Position numbers and translations under genes: made by a program. The notes below the pieces were generated by a model. The model was not told the DNA's origin. It was given only the letters and a program-made list of their open reading frames with translations, and ran no database searches. Below are positions 19,901 to 25,549 of a stretch of 61,367 bases of DNA, piece by piece. Source of the DNA: Paludibacteraceae bacterium (lineage in GTDB: Bacteria > Bacteroidota > Bacteroidia > Bacteroidales > Paludibacteraceae); assembly GCA_017477325.1 (NCBI GenBank), contig JAFUWV010000007.1:1-61367 (forward strand), given 5' to 3'. How positions within the stretch are numbered: position 1 is the stretch's first letter; every line of letters begins with the position of its first letter.

Positions 19901-20488
19901 TTTGAGATTTTGTCCGTTAATATCGGGCAGGGTTTTTCCCGGATTGATAGTTGCATCTCTCACCATTGAGCCCTCACCATCCTGGTCCTGTTCTATCCTG
20001 AAGTAGAAGTAGAAAGTAGGAGTATAGCCTAAGGCACTCAGTGGAGGATAGTAGTAGAAATCTGCAGTAGCTGCTGTACCGTCGCTAACATCCTGAGAAA
20101 ATCTTCCTGATGTTTTGAAATCGTTTCCAACCTTCACCCATCCATGAGTGGTATTACTAGGCGCATTGGAATAATCTACGTGCTCGCAATCGCTACAACC
20201 TTTCAGGTCCATGACCTTATGATCAGTACTATTCCACCTAGCCTGGATATAACTACCGGAGATCAACGATACGTCTTTGGCACTGTTTGTCGGGTTGTAA
20301 TAATACTTGAACTTGATATGGTAACGACCGTTTTCCGGTTCGAAATCAACGCTAGCCGATTTTGCAGGATCAATTTGATTCACATATTCATAATTGGTAC
20401 CGGCAAAACTAAGGTTGTTACCATACAAGACGGATAGCAGTGCAACCAGCACCACTTGAATCCACTTTTTGTTGATTAACCTTTTCAT
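10916..20488 (-). CDS. Giant T9SS-secreted multidomain surface protein (LamG, BACON-like, 3190 aa)
   Basis: A signal peptide (1-29) is followed by Ig/FN3-like modules (about 280-600), a LamG/jellyroll domain (about 620-795), a carboxypeptidase-regulatory-like domain (about 885-957), an unrecognised central part (about 1000-2070) with TVLRDPPGSNSYSYLEKG near 1297 and a Gly-rich hydrophobic stretch near 1330, two further LamG domains (about 2102-2273 and 2305-2492), a BACON-like module (PSWLTATPSSGTL, about 2640-2698), two copies of a domain shared with the adjacent lipoprotein (about 2711-2815 and 3008-3105), and a type A sorting domain (about 3115-3190). LamG and BACON modules usually bind glycans, so an adhesin or matrix-binding role is likely; no catalytic motif was seen. 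No internal stop interrupts 9.6 kb. Confidence 0.85.
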   Translation of the reverse strand: MKRLINKKWIQVVLVALLSVLYGNNLSFAGTNYEYVNQIDPAKSASVDFEPENGRYHIKFKYYYNPTNSAKDVSLISGSYIQARWNSTDHKVMDLKGCSDCEHVDYSNAPSNTTHGWVKVGNDFKTSGRFSQDVSDGTAATADFYYYPPLSALGYTPTFYFYFRIEQDQDGEGSMVRDATINPGKTLPDINGQNLKLIYSYSNTVNKLDMTVNYTGGTVPTNLYWDSTPFNSAAMLTKQTDRMASGGTLSQKITLKFSEKVNKEVTISTAVKGYQAIQNFSAAYQDGGTVKLSWDMESGTGAMEPDYFVIERSIHDNFTNAEKITTTLAYASSQTSYMYIDNLTSAGISDSIIYYRITRTTTLAQWGFDFGQSTYVKPNYQHVQITSAASVLTEADGYDAIKVTWNYNSMDYIWSTDSRFMIVRNNTTTGTSQEIAGLSKNDIETKEYIDRAIQKCNTYKYEVFVLPGNNNFIANKCVTEPVTPSKIGDLVSADASKGYYSDRIEVEWKSHGTFDKFSISRRLHGEGEDAWQTMPTLDGASVFEDYMTSDPNAKAGYIYDYRIIGLLNCSDSILSSNAVYATGFRTPTGEFYGQVTFPDGQAEDSVEVRLSTTETIKGQSMYFAKDAYGQVKDNNLLVDNGTSVSLQAWIMPDALTTADQHILTKPERYDLGINNGHPYFQIGSTRLTVDSETLSTTMYTQLTAVYDSDTKMAHLYVNGLLVGTRQGVNHPNASNSPMTMGNAYAGYIEEVRVWSLALSQSSVESDYGRHLAGNEEGLAAYYNFDYTFDDQVFDMSFTISGHNKHHVQLIGAQPSNVCPTANQLSFKGITNKSGIYSILGVPYYGNSTAYTLTPLKGVHSFVPVSEIRLISPSVQNHTVNFKDESSFKVSGTVRYTGGTMPVEGAWFVIDGSEVKNSNGSLIKTDANGQFMIQVPVGIHEVKVVKDGHVFENDGKITMSNGQNRNYQDDLSGLELWDNTRVKFIGRVAGGVIQESYPVGLSLSTNNLGEGMKLVLSHKRQGQYKLASKEQTEQFTHYVDTLFNTQTTGEDGITITVNDTTGEFVAYVPPVTYGMRIDGTDYDFGILQDFNFDNVVLIDTFEVNGKDTVRCNKAMKFIKRFEPIVDIRQLDENGKKLSYFGEEKSKVSLWNNEAYVAQLYDAGMDTYLFGKPVFQRGSYTFDLKICEVYTYFDKNGDPVWTDSVPTQDATVEFTNELNNRIEEVEADSLGHGIYQFTSVELDPTSAESHIWAKVKYGDSSTSFDWVPPFTDGAVYTLGYWNTGIDFVTAGPNKVLTVLRDPPGSNSYSYLEKGVTFTESSTYTGSVENEGFQGAAIAMGFEIKTFAGFGAGTVQEDDATTTATIGAVHAEQYEGSDSKVSTTTITTHFQTSDDPLYVGANGDVYIGYSTNITFGSTGNITLMPKSVFNNAGGEDAYEKVYDDTPQDWVLVQTKGRNVEQSFSTTFAYPQVYIEQSLIPNMESIRNSFLIPYRDQAQIDSLQDLADRFDTIFYVSYWPADSEFFGLPNSDSRLDSYKNTVGNSESSLDGPSYNIIYTNKTKYANIDTINTINQWIRGWQYELGRNEYQKLMAQKDSKNRVENYSLQAGASMEYSESYSAGKAHESSFSITLGAAAGYESDIEISHGHKSAVSYKMEETLTTTQGGTFTTETERSHCKGFVLAEDGDDDYLSVTVYREPDWKSEDEEYDYEGNLSQGNTVDSTAIEDKDYFSSFIFVTEGGATSCPYEDAYYAKYLDIYKEMAKDPDKLKSLKTDSVMLTKPTMRLEVPYISMENNFMENVPSGEPAYFTVYMRNNSETGEDQWFKVIAVDESNPDGAMISFDGNTVTGFELIFLVKAGETLVKTMTVEKGRALNYDNLQVVLGSQCQADPTSFLDVIADTITFSVHFLPTCTDLDIVSPSNNWTYNTKCKTAMVNGLEKHYLPVKISNFDANYTDFDHIEFQYKPASGSDYDWSSLCYWYADSTLYNLAIQAGNEARMILASDAGTLTYNFFMDELPDQKYDLRAVSVCNINNTLYENPSAVISGIKDMYNPRLFGAAKPANGILTVEDEIRLDFNETIAEGLLTENNFTVTGIRNGASTNHDVSVQLDGTGAYLTTELQKNYANKDLTIEGWITIDKAQNATLFSHGDVAQSLAFAITSDNYVKVRFGKNEYTSDRPAAFQLGSWNNVALTYDSQTEILTAYVNWVAVIEQKVAQPYTGIGQLQIGRDIASEDNYFDGKVDQFRVWNSCRTASQLQANSAVQLSGNDVGLIGYYAMDEARGSATEDKARGVNMILENAKWALPDGHSVQFDGKSGYLTINTSAAIVTEEMDYTLEFWFKTDKEQVNATMLCNGDGISNVAEDPFKLFSVGWNKNGVLCYRNNGYETEVPGDWCDGEWHQFSFTVSRSTGHARIYMDGRMITYIAADMVGSISSDMMYAGARVWYTNPQETTRKADQFFDGKIDEIRLWKLYRTQSQMEELSNQKLNGDEIGLLLYYPFEHYITYQGVQELQYTTKDYVTDTLSATSSGNTLQSSDIAPVRTQGSVSKLRYDFVVNNDALIITMKEDDYRIENTIVTFTAEDIRDLNGNSILSPITWSAYIDRNQLMWQDDEISITKQQYEDHQFRIGITNKGGYVQNFTIENLPSWLTATPSSGTLNPTKSTTITFTVNSGLNVGTYNEVIYLVDAENVSEPLSLNVTVKGEEPAWEVNPGDFQYNMSIFGQMRVDGVFSMDENDILAAFDGKTCVGNSRTTYNEATDMYYVLLTVYSNSQNSTAPLTFRMYDASTGTIYSAVPSQTITFIKNKVYGTPMNPVLFDCGEMYFNNIELKKGWNWISFNLQNDDLNDIHTALNGTEWLGGEQVKDLYHSATYSAKDEMWNIGGGLTGFDIKGMYMVSVNTDKVLPVSGNAVDPTKVNITIAANRWNYIGYLPQNTLPVKTALAGYNAQNGDIVKSQNAFAMYFGNEWVGSLKYMKPTEGYMLKNIDPDNDKTLTYPSKASTLNQAPVRRINGNYPYNMSVFGHCSMVQEGDVIYAIVNGEICGQAVAVPYENNELQCISIAGSDIENGVNFVLVRSGDTYTSSTVIPFKANAVAGTPDEPLEINFETESSLANVAVYPVPAVSNINVTAVLKQEAPTYLEIYDVVGKRLIETPAAVCSDVYVRSINVTDLGAGTYFLRLVNGENVEVTKFVKY

Positions 20489-20496
20489 ATATTGAG

Positions 20497-22938
20497 TTAT
20501 TTAGAAATTTGCTTAATAGCTATAACAACGAATTTATTAGATTTGACGACTCCTTCTATGTGTCCGCCATTTATCAAGAACGAAGAAGCGAAGTCATCGG
20601 CCTCTTCGTTAGAGGTCCAAACCGTCAGATTCTCAAGTGAGTTGGCTCCTTGAGCAACAAAGACAGGATTAATAAGATCTAATGCATGGTATACTTCTTC
20701 TATCTCTGCAGTAGAAGGCAGATACCATCCTATGCCGGCACTTGCTGCAGCTTGGAAGGCAGGATAGTCAAACAGTTGAGAAGCTACCAAAGCTTGGTTG
20801 TCAGAACCGTTTGCATAGGTTGCTCCTATTGAGATACCCTCTTTGCCCCATATATATGCAGACGGAGTTTTAACTTGTGCCAAGTTGATCACCTTAGCTT
20901 CTGATCCACCCGGTGCTACGTAGTAAACAACACCTACTGCAGTATCGTTTTCTTTGTAAATCTCACCTATTGAGAACAAATTCTTCTTATAGGTAACCAC
21001 AACTTTCGTATCTTCAGCAATACGCTTAATGATTATCTGATTCAAATCACGAGCAGAAGCGGTTACATCCACGTCATCCACCTTGATTGAATATAATCCG
21101 TAACCCTCGATGGTCAATATGTCTTTTACGAAATCGCAAAGATAACCGACTTTTACAGATGATGTATCGTTTATAAAATCACCCGGGAGAGTATCGTTTT
21201 CAATGCTTGTGATATATGTCACAGTTTGTTGCCCAAGCACTACATCGATCTCGAAGCTGGTATGACCTGTACCCGTAGTATCAACTACGAAGTCGAGAAA
21301 AGTCACGTTTTTATCAGTAAAGTAATACGACGGACTATCCACTGCATTAACCAATACTTGCTTAACGCCCCATCCTTCTGCGGGATATATTTCGAAAGAA
21401 GCATCATTGTAGAGAGGAACCAGAAGTTTTCCGCTGTTACTCATCATGCCGGTACTTTCGGAGACAGTAAAGGCAGGATTAGGATAGTTGTTGAATCGAA
21501 CTTCAACCAAGTCGATATTGGCAATGTTTTGAGCAATGTAGGATGCATTTAACCATTTTGGTATTCCGTCGCCACCCATAACCAGTAAATCTCCGGCATT
21601 TCCGGGCTCCAGCACGTGCCACGTATTTCCATTGGGATCGAAATACATCAATGCGCCAACTTTAGATCCTGTCGGTTTGTCTTGAAGATCCTTCCAGTTT
21701 CCGCTAAAGCCATAGGTATCGACAGAATCCTTAATGTTAGGGCGGTTGGTCAGGTCATAGTAACTTCCTGTAAAGTTATTATACAATGCCACAGAGTCAC
21801 GAATATTCGGTCTGTTCTTCAACAGCGCATAATCGTTTTTTTCGTATGCAGCGACAGAATCAGGGAATGAAGGTTTGTTCTGCAAGGCCTGATAATCGAC
21901 TACTCCTGCCGAATATTTCTCCACACTGTCTTTGAAGTTAGGGCGGTTGTACAAATCGTTGTAATCGCTTGTACCCCCAGTACCAATTGAAGATGGTCTG
22001 TCAGTCAAGTCATAGTAACTTCCCGTGAAAGCCACAGTAGCGAAATTCGGAACGTTGGTAAGTTCGTTGTAATTACCACTGAAACTATAAGCAGCCACCG
22101 AGTCATGAATATTCGGGCGGTTGGTCAAATCGTTATAACTACCGCTGAAAGTACCATCTACTGAGAGGTTAGGACGGTCGGTCAAGTCAAGATAACTACC
22201 TGTAGCAGCCACACGAGCCAAAGTGGGTTTGCCACTAAGATCTTCATAATTGCCACTGGTGGCTACTTTTGCCAGTTCGGGTTTGTTACTCAATTCATTA
22301 TAGTTACCACTTGTAGCGACCGACGCCAGATTGGGTTTGTCGCCTAAGTCATTGTAACTACCGGTTATAGCCACAGTAGCGAAATCCGGACTTCCACTCA
22401 GATCGTCGTACCTGCCGCTAGTAGCTACAGTAGCTAAGGCGGGAGCACCACTCAAATCTTCGTACTTACCACTAAAACCAATGTTTTCCGGCACATCCAC
22501 CAGACTATTATAAGAAATTGTGCCGTTCACCTTCTCCGCCGTCTGTGCATGGAGGGCGTACGGCACGCTTAATAGTTGGGTGGTTGTTTGGTTCACAAAA
22601 TTGAACCCGCCATCGACATCTACTGCAACTTGTAGAAAATAAGGACCTTTCGACCAGTCAATATCCGCGAAGGCTCCTGTTACCGGCGTACCTCTGCCGA
22701 TGTTGAGGCTAATCAGACCATTGGCATTGGTTTTCCCGGACAAGTTCTCTGCGTAGACAGCCGATCCATCGGCACTGCCCTGCAGAATACTTATCCGCAA
22801 AGTGATGTTTCTGTTTGTCGCTAAATTGCCCTGAGCGTCTCGTATGACCGATTGGAAGGTCATAGCGTCAGGCACTTGAGCGAAGAGCACGCTACTTATA
22901 ATCAATGAAAGTAGCGCTACTAAGCATCTCTTCTCCAT
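20497..22938 (-). CDS. Exported protein with about 15 tail-fibre-like Y-x-D-L repeats and a C-terminal DUF1566-like domain
   Basis: The 813-aa product starts with a signal peptide (to LFAQ) and a conserved Bacteroidota module, MTFQSVIRDAQGNLATN to LLSVPYALHAQTAEKV (about 22-137). Residues 140-430 contain some 15 repeats of about 18-22 residues of the form [SN]-Y-x-[DE]-L-x-x-x-P-x-[LFI], alternating with VAxxG or DSVxxY linkers; such repeats occur in phage tail fibres and bacterial trimeric fibres. The C terminus (about 730-813) carries GIGWYLPSTAEIEEVY...VWTSNEE, resembling DUF1566-type lectin-like folds. I see no type A sorting domain. It lies 8 bases upstream of the giant gene, so the two are co-expressed. 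Predicted as a fibrous surface protein. Confidence 0.75.
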   Translation of the reverse strand: MEKRCLVALLSLIISSVLFAQVPDAMTFQSVIRDAQGNLATNRNITLRISILQGSADGSAVYAENLSGKTNANGLISLNIGRGTPVTGAFADIDWSKGPYFLQVAVDVDGGFNFVNQTTTQLLSVPYALHAQTAEKVNGTISYNSLVDVPENIGFSGKYEDLSGAPALATVATSGRYDDLSGSPDFATVAITGSYNDLGDKPNLASVATSGNYNELSNKPELAKVATSGNYEDLSGKPTLARVAATGSYLDLTDRPNLSVDGTFSGSYNDLTNRPNIHDSVAAYSFSGNYNELTNVPNFATVAFTGSYYDLTDRPSSIGTGGTSDYNDLYNRPNFKDSVEKYSAGVVDYQALQNKPSFPDSVAAYEKNDYALLKNRPNIRDSVALYNNFTGSYYDLTNRPNIKDSVDTYGFSGNWKDLQDKPTGSKVGALMYFDPNGNTWHVLEPGNAGDLLVMGGDGIPKWLNASYIAQNIANIDLVEVRFNNYPNPAFTVSESTGMMSNSGKLLVPLYNDASFEIYPAEGWGVKQVLVNAVDSPSYYFTDKNVTFLDFVVDTTGTGHTSFEIDVVLGQQTVTYITSIENDTLPGDFINDTSSVKVGYLCDFVKDILTIEGYGLYSIKVDDVDVTASARDLNQIIIKRIAEDTKVVVTYKKNLFSIGEIYKENDTAVGVVYYVAPGGSEAKVINLAQVKTPSAYIWGKEGISIGATYANGSDNQALVASQLFDYPAFQAAASAGIGWYLPSTAEIEEVYHALDLINPVFVAQGANSLENLTVWTSNEEADDFASSFLINGGHIEGVVKSNKFVVIAIKQISK

Positions 22939-22962
22939 TGGAAATAAAATTATTTGTGAATA

Positions 22963-23439
22963 TTATTTTTTGATTACTTGACAGCCTGCACCTACTTTTC
23001 CGTTTTGCAGTAGACGCAGTGTATAAGTGCCTTGCGGATAACCGGTCATATCGATTTCCATAGGCAACTTAGGATCGAAGCGCTTGCTTTCTAACAATTG
23101 TCCTTGAATGCTAAACAACTCGTAATCGACATCTCCTTCAATAGTACTCACAACATTGATTTGAAGCATCGACGACGTCGGATTAGGATAAACAGCAATG
23201 GTCGTTCCTGCCATAGCCGGAATCTCGTGCAATCCGGATACCAGCAATGTGAAAGTTTGCTGAACGCCAATTTCTGCAGAACCAGTTTCACCAACCGCAA
23301 GACCGGCAACAGATTGACCTACAGAAAAAGCCACCTGATCGCCATCACCTCCAGCAGGAACAACAGCAATTTGAGCGTGTGTAATACATGTGCAAGTAGA
23401 CATGAATAATAGAAGTGAAAAACGGTAAATGTTCTTCAT
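22963..23439 (-). CDS. Small T9SS type A sorting-domain protein
   Basis: The 158-aa protein consists of a signal peptide, a short beta module (QVAFSVGQSVAGLAVGETG...IGVQQTF, about 35-70) and a complete T9SS type A sorting domain (about 80-158: IAVYPNPTSSMLQINV...DYELFSIQGQLL...YPQGTYTLRLLQNG). Such tiny cargoes with little beyond the sorting signal are common in Bacteroidota and have no known activity. It is the first gene of the five-gene operon; 24 bases separate it from the repeat protein. After sorting-signal removal only some 60 residues would remain on the surface, so it may be a structural subunit or anchor-like peptide (inference). Confidence 0.8.
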   Translation of the reverse strand: MKNIYRFSLLLFMSTCTCITHAQIAVVPAGGDGDQVAFSVGQSVAGLAVGETGSAEIGVQQTFTLLVSGLHEIPAMAGTTIAVYPNPTSSMLQINVVSTIEGDVDYELFSIQGQLLESKRFDPKLPMEIDMTGYPQGTYTLRLLQNGKVGAGCQVIKK

Positions 23440-23500
23440 TGGCTTGCTTGTTATTAAAGAGATTACTTATTATGGTGGGACTTATATTTGAATTCGTCCG

Positions 23501-23532
23501 TAAAGGTATTTCTATTTTTTGATATACACAAA
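23501..23532 (-). promoter_or_regulatory. Promoter of the giant-protein operon
   Basis: Minus-strand TTTG (23529-23532), 20 nt, then TACCTTTA (23501-23508), one base off the consensus -7 box. Transcription would start near 23494 and leave a leader of about 55 nt. No other promoter-like match was seen inside the closely packed genes down to 9262. Confidence 0.6.
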
Positions 23533-23661
23533 TAAAAAGTAAAAAAAGCGAATAAAATGTAAAAAAAGTACGTTTAACTTATTATTAATCTTTATAATTA
23601 TCCATTAGTGTCCACTAAAAATTAAGGAAAAGTTCTTTGATGTATTGAAAATTAGTTTATT

Positions 23662-24010
23662 ATGGCGATAGCCCGAGTCAACGGATTTGATTTTGTAAAT
23701 TTGTATGGGAAAACTTATATCCCTATGAATCAAATCAGATACATTTTTTCACTGGTGATTGAATTTGTTGACCGCACTCATTTCTGCTATCTTGTTCGTA
23801 AGTACAATGGTGACCACTATGTCATGCTTTATACCTGTTGGAATCAGTTACTTACGCTTATCTTCGGGCAACTCAGTCGGTCGCATGTATTTTATCCGAA
23901 ATTTAGAAACCAATTTTATGGTTAGAGCAAAGATGTTAAAATATAAGCGCATCACTTGGAAACGCAATTATATCAAAGATTATAGGAGTATCCTCATTGC
24001 AAGTGGATGA
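23662..24010 (+). pseudogene. Remnant of an IS4-type transposase (DUF4372 N-terminal domain)
   Basis: From the internal Met at 23725 the frame reads MNQIRYIFSLVIEF, then LVRKYNGDHYV and LYTCWNQLLTLIFGQLS. This is the pattern of the DUF4372 N-terminal domain of IS4-family transposases in Bacteroidota (Q-x-x-F-x-x-[IL]-[MIL]-E-F, YNG, CW-x-Q[FL], FGQL). The match stops near 23880, after which the reading frame drifts and ends; the DDE catalytic part is absent. About 40 bases upstream of the longer frame, AGTGTCCACTAAAAATTAAGG (23606-23626) could be part of an element end. The 600-base gap 23440-24041 otherwise contains only the operon promoter. Confidence 0.6.
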
Positions 24011-24041
24011 TTTTGTAAAAACCATACAAAACCAGCTAAAC

Positions 24042-25370
24042 TCATAATATCCTTATTCGCCACTCTTTTGGATAGAGGTTGTTGCAGTGGTTGCCGATGT
24101 TTTTGGCAAAGCCGAGAGGGATATCCTGATAGGTGAGCAGCAGTACTCCGAAGGGCTGGTCGGTGAGAGTTATGGCCTCGCAGCGGAGGTAGGCGAGTGC
24201 TTTGTCGAGACTGAGGGAGATACTCGTGAACTTGTCTTGACAGAAGTCTTTTGCCATGGCGAGTGCGTGCTGGGGAGCCGGCGACTTGCCCCGCATCTCT
24301 CCTACTCCGAATCCTGTAGAGATACAAGTGAGACGTGTGCTGAGGAAATCGATAAGCTCTTTGTATCTGACAGGATAGGCGATAGAGAAGCGGTCTTCCT
24401 GCCGTAGCGCCCACTCGTCGGGATGCTTTAGCCATGTCCGCAGTTCTTGTTCGCACTCAACAGGGACAGCAGTCTTTTTCTTCTCCCCGCGGATTTTGAG
24501 CGGCTGGTAGTGCTCTTCGTGTTTCCGCAGTACAGCGATATAGAATCCTTCGCCCCGTGTCTTATGGGGATAGAAATGATAGCCGAGAGTTTCGGTGATG
24601 CCCCATTCTTTCTGCAGAGGTACATGCAGCAGGTCGGCTCCGAGATGTTCGATGATGAAACGAGTGTTGTCTTCGTCTTCCTTCTGATTGAAGGTGCAGG
24701 TGCTGTAGATGAGCAGTCCTCCGGGTTTGAGTGTGTCCCATACGTCCATCAGTATGTCTTGTTGGCGTCGGGCGCACATCTCGACGTTACGAAGGCTCCA
24801 CTCGTCGACAGCCTTAGTGTCTTTGCGGAACATTCCTTCGCCGGAGCAGGGGGCATCAACGAGTACGCAGTCGAAGAGGTTAGGCAGCCGCTGCCCGAAG
24901 TCAGCGGGCCGGTTGTGAGTGACGACCGTGTTGCCATTGCCCCATTTCTGTATGTTCTCAGAAAGGATGAAGACGCGCTGACGGACGACCTCATTGCTGA
25001 CAAGGAGTCCTTCATGGCCGAGCCATTGGCTTATCAATGTGGATTTACCTCCTGGTGCAGCACATAGGTCGAGGACGAGGCTATCGGGTTTGAGACAGGT
25101 ATTGAGAATATGTTCGACAAACATGGAGGACGCTTCCTGCACATAGTAGCATCCCGCATGCAACAGGGGGTCGAGAGTGAACTGCGGCCGCTCATGGAGG
25201 TACCATCCGTCCTGACACCATGGTACGCGTCCTGCCCACGGCAGGTTGAGGTCAGCCTTGTCGTTGATGCGGACGGAGGTGACCGGCTCCTGCTGCAGTG
25301 ACCGGCAGAAACTGTCGAGTTCGAGTCCCATCTGAGGCTCAATGAGGTCTATGAAATCGAGCGGAAGCAT
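24042..25370 (-). CDS. RsmB/RsmF-type rRNA (cytosine-C5)-methyltransferase (NOL1/NOP2/Sun family)
   Basis: From the ATG at 25368-25370 (MLPLDFIDLI) the protein is 442 aa; the longer frame upstream crosses the promoter. The SAM site is LDLCAAPGGKSTLIS (about 107-121), and the two catalytic cysteines of m5C methyltransferases are visible in VDAPCSGEGMFRKD and YSTCTFNQKEDED. The C-terminal extension with GEMRGKSPAPQHALAMAK and TDQPFGVLLLTYQDIPLGFAKNIG matches the RsmF-like group, which carries a PUA-like RNA-binding tail. It is predicted to methylate a cytosine in 16S rRNA. It diverges from the PcrA gene, with face-to-face promoters between them. Confidence 0.88.
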   Translation of the reverse strand: MLPLDFIDLIEPQMGLELDSFCRSLQQEPVTSVRINDKADLNLPWAGRVPWCQDGWYLHERPQFTLDPLLHAGCYYVQEASSMFVEHILNTCLKPDSLVLDLCAAPGGKSTLISQWLGHEGLLVSNEVVRQRVFILSENIQKWGNGNTVVTHNRPADFGQRLPNLFDCVLVDAPCSGEGMFRKDTKAVDEWSLRNVEMCARRQQDILMDVWDTLKPGGLLIYSTCTFNQKEDEDNTRFIIEHLGADLLHVPLQKEWGITETLGYHFYPHKTRGEGFYIAVLRKHEEHYQPLKIRGEKKKTAVPVECEQELRTWLKHPDEWALRQEDRFSIAYPVRYKELIDFLSTRLTCISTGFGVGEMRGKSPAPQHALAMAKDFCQDKFTSISLSLDKALAYLRCEAITLTDQPFGVLLLTYQDIPLGFAKNIGNHCNNLYPKEWRIRIL

Positions 25371-25427
25371 TATTTTTAGTGAATAGTTAATAGTGAATTG
25401 TCTGTCCGCAATTGACAAAACTGCCCA

Positions 25428-25458
25428 CAAAGTTACAAAGAATAGTTGATATTGCAAA
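25428..25458 (-). promoter_or_regulatory. Promoter of the rRNA methyltransferase gene
   Basis: Minus-strand TTTG (25455-25458), 19 nt, TAACTTTG (25428-25435). The leader of about 50 nt includes a short repeat of the TTCACTATT type (25379-25399) directly before the ATG. Confidence 0.7.
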
Positions 25459-25465
25459 ATTAGAT

Positions 25466-25496
25466 TTTGAAGAAAGAGCAAAAAGCAGTACCTTTG
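25466..25496 (+). promoter_or_regulatory. Promoter of the PcrA/UvrD gene
   Basis: Plus-strand TTTG (25466-25469), 19 nt, TACCTTTG (25489-25496). It lies inside the longest open frame and therefore decides that translation begins at the downstream ATG 25550. Confidence 0.75.
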
Positions 25497-25549
25497 CGTG
25501 TCAGTTTAGGGGGCGCAGATTATTGAACGGTAATGAAAAATTTGTCTGT

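Noticed and set aside
21690-22520. Regular repeats that could suggest a CRISPR array
   Set aside because: The units differ in length and sequence, keep the reading frame of the 813-aa protein and encode a conserved Y-x-D-L-x-x-x-P pattern; there are no unique spacers and no cas genes.
25412-25549. A 46-codon N-terminal extension of the PcrA helicase
   Set aside because: It contains the -33 and -7 boxes of the gene's own promoter, and the helicase fold starts at the downstream ATG.
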